Assembly (NCBI GenBank): GCA_009733575.1
Contig: ML769384.1
Span: forward strand, 809,257-873,256
Reading direction: 5' to 3'
Source: Gymnopus androsaceus JB14
Lineage: Eukaryota > Basidiomycota > Agaricomycetes > Agaricales > Omphalotaceae
DNA: 64,000 bases
The notes under the pieces are model-generated. The model was given only the letters and a program-made list of their open reading frames with translations, was not told where the DNA came from and searched no databases. The position numbers and the translations under genes were made by a program. Positions 12,013-22,540 of the stretch are shown here, piece by piece; positions within the stretch are counted from its first letter, which is position 1, and the number at the start of each line of letters is the position of its first letter.

Positions 12013-13156
12013 TCAGTCCTCCTGTTGTTGTTGAGCCTCGCGCCCAACGCGCCTCTCCTTCTCGCTCTCAAGCTGGTTGTAAAGCAAGAACAGAGCCTTC
12101 TCGTTCGCCTCGGGCGTGCCGACAATGGTGAACATTCTCTCGCCAGTCTCGTCATGAGGAGCCTTGGCAATGGAGATTTTAGAACCGGACAAACGACGAA
12201 TCTCGGTAATCTTTGTGCCGCTGCGGCCAATGATGCAACCGACCATGTCCGAAGGTATGGAAATGTTCTGGGTGCGTAAGTTGGCGGCAGGCTGTGCAGC
12301 AACGGAAGCCTGCTGCGAGCTGGGTGACGTGGCCCGACGAGTAGCATCACCGTTGGAACGGCGAGAGTTGGAGTAGGAGGAAGAAGAGGACGGGCCGTTG
12401 GTAGAACGTCTACTATTGCCTCTTTCTTCAGCGGTACCTGGGTGATACAGGACAGTACCCATCCCTCGTTCCCAGTCCTCAAGAAGACACTTTCCAATCT
12501 CCTCGATGGCAAGACCGATGGCCTCTGGAGAGCCCTGAACGTCAACGATGCGTTCAGTCGACTGAGGAAGCATCTCTTTGGAGGCAATCATACGGGCGCC
12601 AGAGCCATCCTGTATGGCTTTTATTTTCAGACCATTACGGCCAATGATGGTTCCCATGAGGTTATGGGAGATTAAGAGGCGCATAGTGGTATGAGAAGAC
12701 GAGGGTGACGCGGTGATTGGTGAAGAAGGATTGGAAGCGACAAGTTGAGATATGATCAGCATGTAAGCCTGAAAAGAGAGAGTTAGTATGGATGGTAGTA
12801 GACAAATAAACCAGCATACTTTGGCCACACTTTCGACTGGACCGGTGACAGTGAGGACCCGCTCATGAACACCCTGGATGACTTTGCTGACACCGGCCTT
12901 GACACCGGTTTGTTCGCGAAGTTCAGCGACATTTTTACCAGCTTTTCCGATGATAACACCTGCGTCCTTGGTGCTCACGAGCGCTCTCAGAGTGAGAGTG
13001 TCCTGAGGAGAAGAAGAAGGGGAAGGGGAACGAGACTGCGGCGGCGAAGCTACGAAATTTTTTGGAAAAAAAGAAAAGAAAGATAATGAGATAAGGAATC
13101 GGAATAAATTCAGAATAAATACCTGAGTCTCGTTTGTGAGCGGAGGAGTCGGACAT
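12013..13156 (-). CDS. Triple-KH-domain RNA-binding protein (PCBP/Rnc1/PBP2-like)
   Basis: Poly(C)-binding-type RNA-binding protein. Three KH domains are visible by their GxxG loops: VIIGKAGKNVAELREQTG (KH1), GTIIGRNGLKIKAIQDGSG (KH2) and GCIIGRSGTKITEIRRLSG (KH3). KH1 and KH2 are close together, and a Ser/Asn/Arg-rich low-complexity linker precedes KH3, the usual PCBP/HEK2 layout. It ends in a short charged, Gln-rich tail. The start MSDSSAHKRDS is followed by an intron and a Ser/Pro-rich stretch. A second intron falls in KH1 after ESVAK and rejoins in frame at AYMLIISQL. Homologues bind mRNA 3' UTRs and control stability or localisation (fission yeast Rnc1, budding yeast Hek2/Pbp2). Which one is the true counterpart is not clear from sequence. 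Confidence 0.9.
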
Positions 13157-13412
13157 GTGGGGATGAAGGGAGAACGGAGGGAAGAGAAGGGAAGAGAAAG
13201 TCTGTCTGTACACGGAGGTTAAAACTAAGTTGACTAGGTGTCTCGGCAATTAGCGTAATAAAAACTGATGCCCTATACGCCGCTCAGGCTAGGCTTTTTC
13301 TCTCATTTTTTTTCGTCAGAATTGTCACAAAAGCATGTCATAGCGTATAGTAGTCGACATATCAGTTACATAGCCCAGTAAATGCATATAATGGCCAAAA
13401 GTACGATAATGT

Positions 13413-14175
13413 CTAGTAACCAAGCTCAGCCAGCTTGGGGAAAGACGACGACGAGTCAGTGACAGCCTTTTGGCGCAGCTTGATTGCTGCAATCTGGAGA
13501 ACAATAATTTTCAGTACCGCTAGTCGCATAAAAACTCTTATCGTCATACCTTGCGTTCGTGGAAGGCCTGAGCTTTGATCTTTCTCTTTTCCTCAAGACG
13601 GTCAACGACATCCTTGTAACCCCAGCCAACTTCATGAGACAGACGCTGGAATTAATCGTATAAGAGATTATTCAACCGTCAGAATTGGAGCATACCTTGA
13701 CAGTGCAGTACTTGCGGCCAGGCTTCAACCTCAAAACGCGAAGTGCCTCAGGGACAACCATACGCTTTTTACGGTCATATGGTGGAGGAACACCCTCAAA
13801 GAGTTTGAGACGTTCAAGAGCAGCTGCACCACGAGCGCTTTTGTGCGGAGTCATGCCACGGATAGCACGGTAAAGAATCTTGGAGGGAGCTCGGTGATGG
13901 AAGGGTCCGGACTTTTTGGGGTTCACAATGTGACGTTTGTGCAAAAAGTTGTGGTATCGGAGCTGAAGGATTAATCGTAAGAAACCCAGCCATTATCCCA
14001 ATAAACATGAACCGACTTTGTTACGGAAGAAGCTCCCAGAGATATTAATCTCTTCGCATCTCACAACAACGATTTTCTGTCCGGAGAGGATTTGTTTGCT
14101 GATGATCGAGGCCAGCCGACCGAGGAGATGTCCCTTGCCATCTATTACGATGGGTGTCGAAGAGAAAGTGGCCAT
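13413..14175 (-). CDS. 60S ribosomal protein uL13 (L13a/RPL16)
   Basis: Cytosolic large-subunit ribosomal protein. Exon 1 begins at [20 protein letters not shown], close to the family start, and carries [20 protein letters not shown]. An intron then joins SFFRNK to [11 protein letters not shown] exactly at the family position. The next exon holds [19 protein letters not shown] and [18 protein letters not shown], the rRNA-contacting core. After two more short introns the C-terminus is [29 protein letters not shown] and ends KLAELGY. Length is about 200 residues, normal for the family. A longer upstream in-frame ATG at 14289 is rejected because the MATFSS start fits the family. Expression should be high and coupled to ribosome biogenesis, though I identified no specific element. 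Confidence 0.96.
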
Positions 14176-14531
14176 TTGTCTGTAATTATTTTTCCGAGTC
14201 AGTTCCAGTTCGAATTTAGTCGGCCAAGTGAGGGAAAACGAGACGTACCTAAAGGGTAGTAAAAGGGTTAGCACGTCGTTTGAGTACAAAAAATGCAGTG
14301 ATTACAAAGTCGTACCGAGTCTTGAGGGAATGCTTGATGGCACTACTTTACTTGAAGTGCAAAACAGAGTAGTGACGCTCACGTGAAGCGTGACTGTACA
14401 GTTGTGATTCACACGCGCACACTCTCACATTATTACCATATAAGGACCTCTGAACGCTGAGTAATAACGATGACGTGTTCCTAAAGTATATACAGTATTT
14501 AGTCCAACTTACAGTACCCATCTAATATTTC

Positions 14532-15882
14532 CTAACCCGCAAACGAGTGCCGTTCAAGTCCTTTATACCTGCCCGCCAAATCCACCTACATACTTCCCGT
14601 CAGTATTAATATTACTATACGCTGGGGAGATTAAGATCTACCATGAACAGATGCCCAGAGTCGGGATATTCACCCTGAAGATTATCATCGCCATTCATCG
14701 CGCACAGTGGGCGGTTGTGACATAGAGTTGGTCATTGTTGGATCCTTAATCATGGATGAGTAGACAGAAGATAAGATCCAGAAACACAACTTGCCGCCAA
14801 AACAACACGAAGTGACATGGAGCACTTTCGGGAAAATGATTTCAAGGTCCACGGCACCAGCGCTGGTAAATCGACAGATTCTAGAGTCTCCCCACCTGCA
14901 GAAAAATCAGAATATGAGACCTTAAAGTGACAAACGAGCAACCTAGCACTCCATATCCCGCCTTCCGTATCTACACAAAGGCCATCTAAATATCCACCAT
15001 AGCCCAGTTGTTTGGCATCAACGAGCGTACGTCTATTGCTCACTGAGCCAGTTTCAACATCATAGTCGTATGCGTAGAGTAGATTCACTAAAGAGTCCGT
15101 CAAGTAGCTGGTGTGAAGCGTCAATGAAAGACGGAGACGAATGATATCTAGTAGCGCTCACAAGATCTTTCCGTCAGGACTCCATCCCATGCCGTTCGAG
15201 TCCTAAATAAGAGTAATTAAAGATACTAGCAAAGAAGACTTGACAAATAAACTAACCGTGAAAGGACCGTCGTCAACTATCGTGCATGTGTGATTTGACG
15301 GATCGTAGCGGTACAGCTTGCCAGAACCGTCTTCCGGAGAGAGCACGGTCCCTGCGGTCCCCGCAAAATATCTTCCTTTCGCATCACACGCACCATCGTT
15401 GAATCGAGTGGATGATACTTGCTCGTCGCGTATCGGTTCTTCCAAGTACTGGAGAGAACCGTCCGAGTTGAGCAACGCGAAACCTGTAGACGTCGTCCCA
15501 GCCAGCTGCTGGAAATGTGAGTGTTCAGCACGAGTGTCCCTGGTCCTACTCACTCCTGGGGCATTCCGGCGCAATGAAATACTCGTTATAGGACGTCGAA
15601 TTGGTCGGTAGTTAGCTTGGAATTCATAGTGTCAAAGTGATGGACCTGATTTACAGTGTTGAATCGCTAAAAGACCGGAGAACTCAGCATTGCACGATAC
15701 CTTTCTTTCAGCTATATCCACAAAGTGTAATGTTGCAGTGACCGGATCATAGACAGGTCCTATAAGAGGGTGTTAAGGGGAAGCAATCCATCTCCAAAAG
15801 TCAATCAACCTTCTCCGAGTGTACAGCCAGACTTGAAGAGGGGCTCGTAAACGACAATCTTTCTGTCGGCAGGCCGAGACAT
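14532..15882 (-). CDS. SMP-30/gluconolactonase/LRE-type beta-propeller hydrolase
   Basis: Six-bladed beta-propeller lactonase family, needing a divalent metal; members open sugar lactones. The N-terminus is MSRPADRKIVVYEP followed by GCTLGEGPVYDP, with the metal-binding Glu of the family. Later blocks are STRFNDGACDAKGRYFAGT (metal-site Asn), PFTDSNGMGWSPDGKILYFTDS (second Asn and Asp), LDGLCVDTEGGIWSARWGDSRI, and a C-terminus QLYVTTAHCAMNGDD then GHLFMVDLAGRYKGLERHSF. Six or more short introns are present. One (14745-14794) must use a GC donor to keep the frame. The terminal exon after the last intron encodes VDLAGRYKG and stops at 14532. It has no signal peptide and is probably cytosolic. 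Substrate cannot be told from sequence. Confidence 0.88.
14745..14794 (-). other. GC-AG intron in the SMP-30-type gene
   Basis: This 50-nt intron has donor GCAAGT and acceptor TTAAG. Splicing there joins CCFGG to SNNDQLYVTTAHC, the conserved propeller strand, in frame. Every nearby GT donor either leaves the wrong phase or creates a TGA across the junction. GC-AG introns are a known minor class with exactly this strong donor. Confidence 0.75.
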
Positions 15883-16121
15883 TTGTGGAGGTTTGCAAAG
15901 GCAGCACAAAGAAGATAGAAACGAGGTATAGAATGGCATTGTCAGGGGCAGAACTCTATAAACCACCAAAAAATCGATGAAACGCAAATAAAGATACAAT
16001 TCAATCACCGAGCGTCGGAAATGTCCCTTTCCTGAACGCCTATCTCTCATAATAATGATCAGCGGGCCAGAAACGCATCCTGGAGCGTCACAACTCTCCC
16101 GGTCCGAAACGCATCCGCAAT

Positions 16122-16753
16122 TCAATGTTTTTTCGAAGACAGACTGGATTGGTGGACTGCACAAATACATTGCGGGATTTTCCGTAATTAATGAGCTTGG
16201 AGGATATGAGCTCATGAAGAAATATAAAAGAGCACAACCAACCTTCGGGAGTTTTGGCGACGTAGTCGATAGCTGAATTGGCAAATGAGCATGTGCAAAT
16301 TACACACGAACACCTGGTAACTAACCTTGCTGCACGGTTTGGATCTCGTCTGCTTCTGCATCCGGTATTTCAATCGCGAATTCCTGGTAAAAGGCTCAGG
16401 TCAAAAGGCGGGAACAATGAGAGGCAGGTGAATACCTCTTCTACTGCCATGACCAGTTCAACAGCATCCAAACTGTCCAAACCAAGATCCTTGACAAACG
16501 AAGCCGCGGTAGTAAGCTGATGAAAAGTCTTGTGAGCAGCTCAGCATTCAAACGGCGCCAAACAAACCTTGGAAGCGTCCACTTTCTCAAAACCTTTCAA
16601 CACGTCCAACACACGCAATTCAATTTCCGACTTGGATAGACCAGCAGCGGCGGAGAAGGAGCGGAAAGAAAGTCGTTGGTTCGTCCTCTGAGAAGCGGCC
16701 ACAGCTAAACGAGGAAGAGCTGATGATCTAGCAGCTATACGGAACAGAGACAT
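16122..16753 (-). CDS. Mitochondrial acyl carrier protein (ACP1/NDUFAB1)
   Basis: Carries growing acyl chains in mitochondrial type II fatty acid synthesis, which feeds lipoic acid, and is also a complex I and Fe-S assembly subunit. Residues 1-40 form a Ser/Arg/Ala-rich mitochondrial presequence ([16 protein letters not shown]). The core starts at [20 protein letters not shown]. The phosphopantetheine Ser lies in [22 protein letters not shown], with [20 protein letters not shown] after it. Introns split the gene after DASK, in the helix region and again near PE. The last intron (donor about 16240) gives a short tail, [10 protein letters not shown], instead of the usual end soon after KTPEG; that last exon is less certain. 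It is divergent from the mitoribosomal bL17m gene. Confidence 0.92.
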
Positions 16754-16895
16754 GATGTTTGAGAGGAAGTAACCGGAAAGAAGGTCACGAAAATACTGGC
16801 GCCGGGAGCTGACAAAATTTTCCACGCGCCAATTCCAGATCTAGCGCCAACCTTGCCGCCAATCGCGTCCTTCTTTCTTCTTTCTCATACCTACC
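16754..16895. promoter_or_regulatory. Shared bidirectional promoter of two mitochondrial genes
   Basis: Only 142 bp separate the start codons of ACP (-) and bL17m (+). The stretch holds several GGCGC/GCGCC words (near 16797-16803, 16826-16831, 16852-16856). No TATA box is obvious. The two genes are probably co-regulated; this is inferred from spacing alone. Confidence 0.55.
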
Positions 16896-17890
16896 ATGAA
16901 ACATGGCGTGGCTTTTCGCAGTTTCTCGAGGCCTACAGCCCACAGAATGCTAATGCTGCGGTCAGTACTTTATATATATATATATATCTGATGTCCGGGC
17001 TCATTTCCGTCCCAGGAACTTGGTCACTTCCCTCTTTGAGCATGAACAGATTAAAACCACTCTTCCGAAGGCAAGAGATGCTGCTAGATTAGCGGAAAAG
17101 GTGCATATGCTCTCAAATGTAGGATCTTCTGACAGCTAATGCCTTTTAGATCATTACTTTGGGCAAGAAAGGCGACCGGGCAGCCCAAGCAAAAGCGTCT
17201 GCCTTTTTGTTAAAACCTCAAGTCTTACCAAAGCTTTTCGAAACTTTTGCCAGTCGCTATGCTGACCGTCCGGGTGGATATACCAGAATACACAAGTTTG
17301 GGAACCGACCAGGCGATAATGCTCCCGTCGCAATTCTCGAACTTGTTGACAATCCTAAAGATCTGCGGTGGGAGATTACTGCTCGTGCAATAGGCCGGGA
17401 AGTTTTGCAGGACAAGCTTCGAGTAGAGAAGCCGCTCAACCTCATCAAAACTGGTGTTCACAGTACTCAGACGATTATTGAGACTGAAAAGAAGTTGGAA
17501 TTTGGCGAATCGGGTTTGCTACGACCAAAGACTCGATGGAATATGCAGAAAATGTTACGCTTCCGGGACCAGGATGCTGTTTCAAAGCTTACCCGGAATG
17601 TTGGAAACTATATCGTACGTCCTTTATCCTCCGAGACGTACTTGTATCTGACTTTTCCACAGGATCATATGCTGGCTACACCCATAGCCCTGAAAAACCT
17701 TCATGATCGGGAAAAGAGGAAAACCGTCACCGGTGAATTCCCGCTTCGGGCTGGTCAGGCTGCTCCTGGTGAGATTGGGAGCGTTCTCGACCTTTCCCAG
17801 GGTAGACTTGGTGTCCAAAGGTCCCGGCCTAGAGGACCAGTGCTTACAGCAAACTATATATTCGGACGGAAAATCAAGGAAAAGTCATAA
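16896..17890 (+). CDS. Mitochondrial large-subunit ribosomal protein bL17m (yeast MRPL8 type)
   Basis: Nuclear gene for the mitochondrial counterpart of bacterial L17. Three exon joins reconstruct the start: MKHGVAFRSFSRPTAHRM, then an AT-repeat intron, then NLVTSLFEHEQIKTTLPKA, then IITLGKKGDRAAQAKASAFL. These match the bacterial L17 signature (HR, R-NL-SL--HE-I-TT--KA). The L17 core continues to GGYTRIHKFGNRPGDNAPVA. A fungal C-terminal extension of over 100 residues follows, ending GRKIKEKS. A fourth intron (GTACGT...CACAG) sits between VGNYI and DHMLATP. The gene ends tail-to-tail with the AIM6-like gene, 41 bp between stops. Its last tens of bases were copied in the adjacent tandem duplication. 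Confidence 0.92.
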
Positions 17891-17931
17891 TTGTAGTATG
17901 TATGCTCTAATTAATTACATCGCATCCATTA

Positions 17932-19136
17932 TCAGAATTGGCTCGCGGCCTCTAAATCGTCAGCATTCAACCAATCTGCTCCAGCGTTCAGCAACACTTC
18001 CCAAACGGCATGTCGCGCTTGGATTGGCCATCCAGGTGTATCCCAAAATCTTGCTTTGATGCCCCGGGTGTGCGCGTCGTTTACGAACCTTGTTATGTTC
18101 GCCAATTGGGCCTCGCTGATATTTCCTATGCCAGACCAGCCTACCGCGGGCTCGTAATCCGTGGAGGCCAATGGGGAGAGAGCGACGTCGTAAGTCACAT
18201 CTGGGTCATCAAGTTCGGTAAGAGGGGCATCAAAGAAAACATCTCGAGGAGACAACGCCTGGATGCCCTCCAACGGCGTGTTTCCCGTCCCAACTGCGGT
18301 AATTGCAGAAACACTCAAGGTGCCATTGTCGAACGTCGTCAGAGCTCCAAGCTGTCGTAATGGTTCCAAAGCTTGCACAACAGGAGGCAAAGTGCTAAAC
18401 ATTCATTCCTCAATGCTGGTGTCCTGTGAGAAGTATCTATACTCACATGTTTCCATCTGTCTTCATATCTATCAGAAGTTGCAGAGTCGTACCACCCGAT
18501 GTGTCGAATACACCGCTAAAATAATCATTAGCACCAAGAACTACCACTGAAACATTTAATCACTTGGGAGGACCTGTGCTGTTGGCCGTAAACACGTCAA
18601 CAGGGTTTTGAAGAGCCAAGATAGCGACCAGAGGTTGAATGTACAGTGACTCGAATGTGCGAGTTGCGGTCAGTGCACCTAATTCATGTCCGATCTAGGC
18701 AAAGAAACCCGTTCATTTTTCTATCGTGAGTGCGAAGCGTGATGTCCATACATAAAGCGTGCCGTTGATATACCACACGTCCGCCTCTACACCTGTTATA
18801 GTCGTCAGATCTGTATGAATATCTGTTGGAATCGGGATTTACTTGAAACACCATAGCTAAGGGCCTCAAGAAGAGGCACGTCCCTCCAGTCTTGAAATTC
18901 ATTGAGTGAGTTTCGTACTATGTATGCCCGCATAGTTACAGACACGCACAGTCATTATGGGAATGAATCTGTTTTGGAACAATGTTCTGCGTAAACTGTG
19001 TTGGATATTGCAGTAAGGTCGAGTTGCTCTCTTGCAGCATATCGCTATCTGGTTGAAAACTGTTGGCTTGCAAAACACGCCCAAGTCTCCGGGCTAGTGC
19101 GAGGGTTATAGCGACACTGATCGTTGTAAAGAGCAT
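17932..19136 (-). CDS. AIM6-like secreted PI-PLC/GDPD-fold protein, copy A
   Basis: Related to yeast Aim6 and the PLC-like phosphodiesterase (TIM-barrel) superfamily; the biochemical role is not established. A hydrophobic signal peptide (MLFTTISVAITLALARRL) leads to IVPKQIHSHND, the first catalytic-type His-Asn-Asp, which joins across an intron to YWRDVPLLEALSYG. The second exon group carries the EADVW...GTLYIGHELGAL metal/catalytic block. The large 3' exon has VSAITAVGTGNTPLEG, a YDVALSPLASTDYEPAVGW segment and GIKARFWDTPGWP, ending LEAASQF. Length (about 330 residues) is normal and both catalytic blocks are intact. It is the downstream half of a tandem duplication with the next gene; the large 3' exons are nearly identical apart from scattered substitutions. 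Confidence 0.82.
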
Positions 19137-19760
19137 GGTGCGCGCGAAAGGAAGCTGAAAGATGCGACATGCTTTTTAAGCCTTCGTCAATGTTAACTTA
19201 TTGACGTTGCGCACGTTCGTGGCGGCATGCATAAGAGGAGCTTCTGTACGCTGAATCAGTCTCGTGAGCGAGGAGCACATACAGTACGTCACTGGCAGTC
19301 GAACGATGGCACTGGAGGCATCTGGCAAGTACGCTGATAATGAGCTTGGCTATTACATAGTTGCATTAGTTGCATGTCATAAACAGGTCCCGGTTACAGC
19401 ATAATACTTTGGTGGTAGCGGATTAGGAGGGCTTGATATTGGAGGCATATGCACTTACAATAGGCTACACATCCAACACAGACCTGTCAAGCAATCCCAG
19501 TCAGCAGCAGGAGACAACAAAAATAACGTACTCACTACTGTGACGCGAGGGAAGAGTGAAAAGATCTTCTTAAGCATAAGCCTGAGGAACAAATGCAGAA
19601 CGAACGCCGCAAAAATGAGGCTCGGGCAGCATCGTCCAATGGCAATGTGGTTTCGATTCCAGACTCAGTCCCCGGTACAAGCTATATATTTGAACGGAAA
19701 ATCAAGGGAAAGTCATCATTGTAGTACTGTATGTTCGAATTAATTCCATGGCATCCATTA

Positions 19761-20963
19761 TCAGAATTGGCTCGCAGCCTCCAGATCGTCAACATTCAAC
19801 CAATCTGCTCCAGCGTTCAACAACACTTCCCAAACGGCATGTCGCGCTTGGATGGGCCATCCAGGTGTATCCCAAAACCTTGCTTTGATGCCCCGGGTGT
19901 GTGCGTCGTTTACGAACTTTGTTATGTTCGCCAATTGGGCATCGCTGATATTTCCTATGCCAGACCAGCCTACCGCAGGCTCGTAATCCGTGGAGGCTAA
20001 TGGGGAGAGATTGACATCGTAGGTCACATCCGGGTCGTCAAGGTCAGTGAGAGGTGCGTCAAGGAAGAGATCTCGAGGGGACAACGCTTGGATGCCTTCC
20101 AATGGCGTGTTTCCCGTCCCAACTGCGGTAATTGCAGAAACACTCAAGGTGCCATTGTCGAACGTCGTCAGAGCATTGATCTGTCGCAACGGTTCCAAAG
20201 CTTGTAGGACAGGAGCCAAAGTGCTAAAAATACCATTCCTCACCACATCCTATGTATAAGAAGTATCTATACTCACATGTTTCCATCTGTCTTCATGCAT
20301 ATCAGAAGTTGCAGGCTCGTAGTGCCTGACATGTCAAACACACCGCTGAAATACTCATTAGTACGACCAAGAACTAACGAAGAATCACCCACTCACTTGG
20401 GAGGGCCCGTAAGGTTTGTGGTGAACGCATTGACAGGGTTTTGTCCAGCCAAAATGTTGACCAGAGGTTGAATGTATAGTGAATCCAATGTACGAGCTGC
20501 AGTCAGTGCACCTAATTCATGCCCAATCTAGGTAGGAAAAAATCGAATTTTCTCTCGGGTGCGCAGGGTGAGATGCTCATACATGAAGTGTACCGTTGAT
20601 ATACCACACGTCTGCCTCTACACCTATTATGGTCATCAGCTGCAGATCTATAGGAGTGTTTGATAGGAGTCGGGCTTACTTGCAACGCCAAAACTAAGGG
20701 CCTCAAGAAGAGGTACGTCCCTCCAGTCTTTAAATTGTTCAGTAAGTCCGCTATGTATGCCAATAGTTCGCAGTATACCCACAGTCATTATGAGAATGAA
20801 TCTGTTTAGGGACAATGTTCTGCGTAAACTGCGTTGGATATTGCAGTAAGGTTGAGTTGCTCTCTTCCAACATCGCTATTTGGTTGAAGACTGTTGCCTT
20901 GCAAAGCACCTCAAGTCCCCGGGTTAATGCGAGGGTTATAGCGACAATCATCGTAGAGAGCAT
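19761..20963 (-). CDS. AIM6-like secreted PI-PLC/GDPD-fold protein, copy B
   Basis: Paralogue of the gene at 17932-19136, with the same exon plan. The signal peptide MLSTMIVAITLALTRGL is followed by IVPKQIHSHND, joined across an intron to YWRDVPLLEALSFGVAS. The metal/catalytic block EADVW...GTLYFMYEHL-GAL region is present across 20500-20640, where exon borders are less clear than in copy A. The large 3' exon starts near FSTLAPVLQALEPLRQINAL and ends LEAASQF as in copy A. Differences are mostly conservative (VALSPL to VNLSPL, EAQL to DAQL, NADDL to NVDDL). I see no stop codon or frame break in the 3' exon, so both copies look functional. It is probably secreted; the substrate is unknown. Confidence 0.8.
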
Positions 20964-21752
20964 GGTGCGTCGATCTAGCGTAAAAGGAGGTGGAAATGCA
21001 GCATACTTTTATACAGTTTTGCAGTCCTTCTTCTGCCATTTCTTGACATTGCACGTTTGTTGCGGTATGCTATGAGCTTCTGTGCAGTTCTTGAAATAGC
21101 TTTTTCTCAAAGCAAGGAAGGAAACGAAGTAGTACGTTCCCGGTTTGGACCAGTCTCGTGAGCCCAAATTCCGGAATTGGCCAACGAGGAACACAAACGT
21201 CAGTCTGTGAATCGTGACACAACAAACTTGCGATGAAAGGTCCCGATGCAGCTGGGTATTGACGGTACCGCGGCACCTCTATAATCGTTGGGCCATATCT
21301 ACAAACTTGTTCAAGATATCAAATCAGCAGGAGGCAACAACACAACGTACTCACTACTGTGTCGCAAGTTGAATCCGAGGGAAGAGCGGAAAGATCTTCG
21401 CGAGAGCATGAGGAACAGTTCCAAGGACAAGATACTTGAATCTATCAGCTTTCAGAATGGGGTGCGAAAGACACGCTGAAAAAACGAGGCTCGGCAACAT
21501 CGTCCACTGGCAATGTGGCTTCGATTCCACAGAATTGAACATTCAAATACTAAATAACTTCATTATCAACATAGATATTCGTTAAAGAGTCCGTCCTTGA
21601 TAGTAATAAATGATTCGAGTCCGAGATTCCCGCCAGGGATCCTCCGCCACAGCACGGCATAGAGCCGATATCGCGCCTGCGCCCTGAAGAAGTTAGGTGA
21701 GACCACACCTAGCAATCGAGAGCAGATTAACCTACTAGTCGTTCCGACACTG

Positions 21753-22184
21753 TCATGATTGGAAACATGAAACTCGATAATCGCGCCATAAACGATCAAC
21801 TACAACACCGTCCAGTGGAGGAGTGGTGTTGTTGTGTCGTGGGGATGTGTCTCCGCCGGAGAAAAGCCGTGATATATCGCACCGAGTATCTCTCCAGGAT
21901 CTAGCACTGTGGGTTGGAGGTCGCACTTGTTCGTTGGAGCCAGAATACTCGGAAAGGACTCACCTCACGTCAGCCACCTTGTAGACAGAGCCAGAGCTGA
22001 TTTTGACTGCATAGTGATAAATAGCTCCTGGGTCCAGTACAAGAGTACAAGAGTCCGAAGGTAAAAGCAAGAGGATCGCGTTGGTATTACGACCATAATC
22101 CTTGGACAGCTGTATCGACACAGGACGACTGGTATCATTGTTAAAGTCGAGTAGGACTTGGTAGTTGTGTAGAAGAGCTGGCAT
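21753..22184 (-). CDS. Small basidiomycete protein of unassigned family, member 1
   Basis: Two-exon gene for about 120 residues. Exon 1 encodes MPALLHNYQVLLDFNNDTSR and SCTLVLDPGAIYHYAVKISS. A GTGAGT...CTAG intron joins ADV to RSWRDTRCDISRLFSGGD, and the reading ends at VSCFQS. It is clearly related to the gene at 26415-26815: both have a beta-rich N-terminus with a FxNDT or LTNDT turn, the TLVLDxGxxYHY motif, an intron at the same place, and an SWxDxRC motif after it. No signal peptide or membrane segment is seen. I do not recognise a named domain. The two copies are on opposite strands about 4.2 kb apart. That it is a real gene is supported by conservation between copies and the shared intron. 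Confidence 0.65.
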
Positions 22185-22540
22185 TTGAGTGTAAAGTGGA
22201 CAGCAAACCAGATGCTACTTTAGCTGAGATATCTGATAGAATACGGCGATAGAAGCCTTTGCGGTTCTAGAAGAGATGGGAAAAGGTGCCCTAACGCGAG
22301 AGGGCACTGGCGTTTCTGCTGCACAATTTGCCTATATAGTAGGTACGTGAGCTGGTTCTGGAGCTTTCCAAATACCGGCCTTTTAAACTGGGACGAGAAT
22401 AAGAAAGCAGCACGCACCGTAATTGTCTTTTTTGGAGAGGTCCGTTGCTAGAGATGCAGAAATACATTGTCAGTGTCAACGCCTCACAAAAACAACGTTT
22501 TACATTCTCGTGACCGAGGCACCCTCGAAGCGCGTTTTTT

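Larger units (their letters stand above)
17838..21528 (+). repeat. Head-to-tail tandem duplication of about 1.83-1.86 kb
   Basis: Unit 1 spans about 17838-19665 and unit 2 about 19666-21528. Each holds one AIM6-like gene. Unit 2 opens with a degraded copy of the last tens of bases of the bL17m gene (ACGGAAAATCAAGG words at 17876 and 19694). Both units end in similar sequence (CATCGTCCA then GGCAATGTGG at about 19630 and 21507, followed by TTCGATTCCA). Coding parts are much more alike than flanks, indicating an older duplication kept by selection. Confidence 0.85.

Noticed and set aside
15805..16284. Longer N-terminal extension of the SMP-30 gene from an upstream ATG
   Set aside because: The MSRPADRKIVV start fits the family; the extension overlaps the ACP 3' end and has no conserved features.
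16970..16988. TA dinucleotide run in the bL17m gene
   Set aside because: It lies inside the first intron and is a plain microsatellite.
21481..21540. TTCGATTCCA words at the ends of both duplicated units, resembling a tRNA T-arm
   Set aside because: No acceptor stem, D-arm or anticodon arm could be folded around them; they are part of the duplicated flank.
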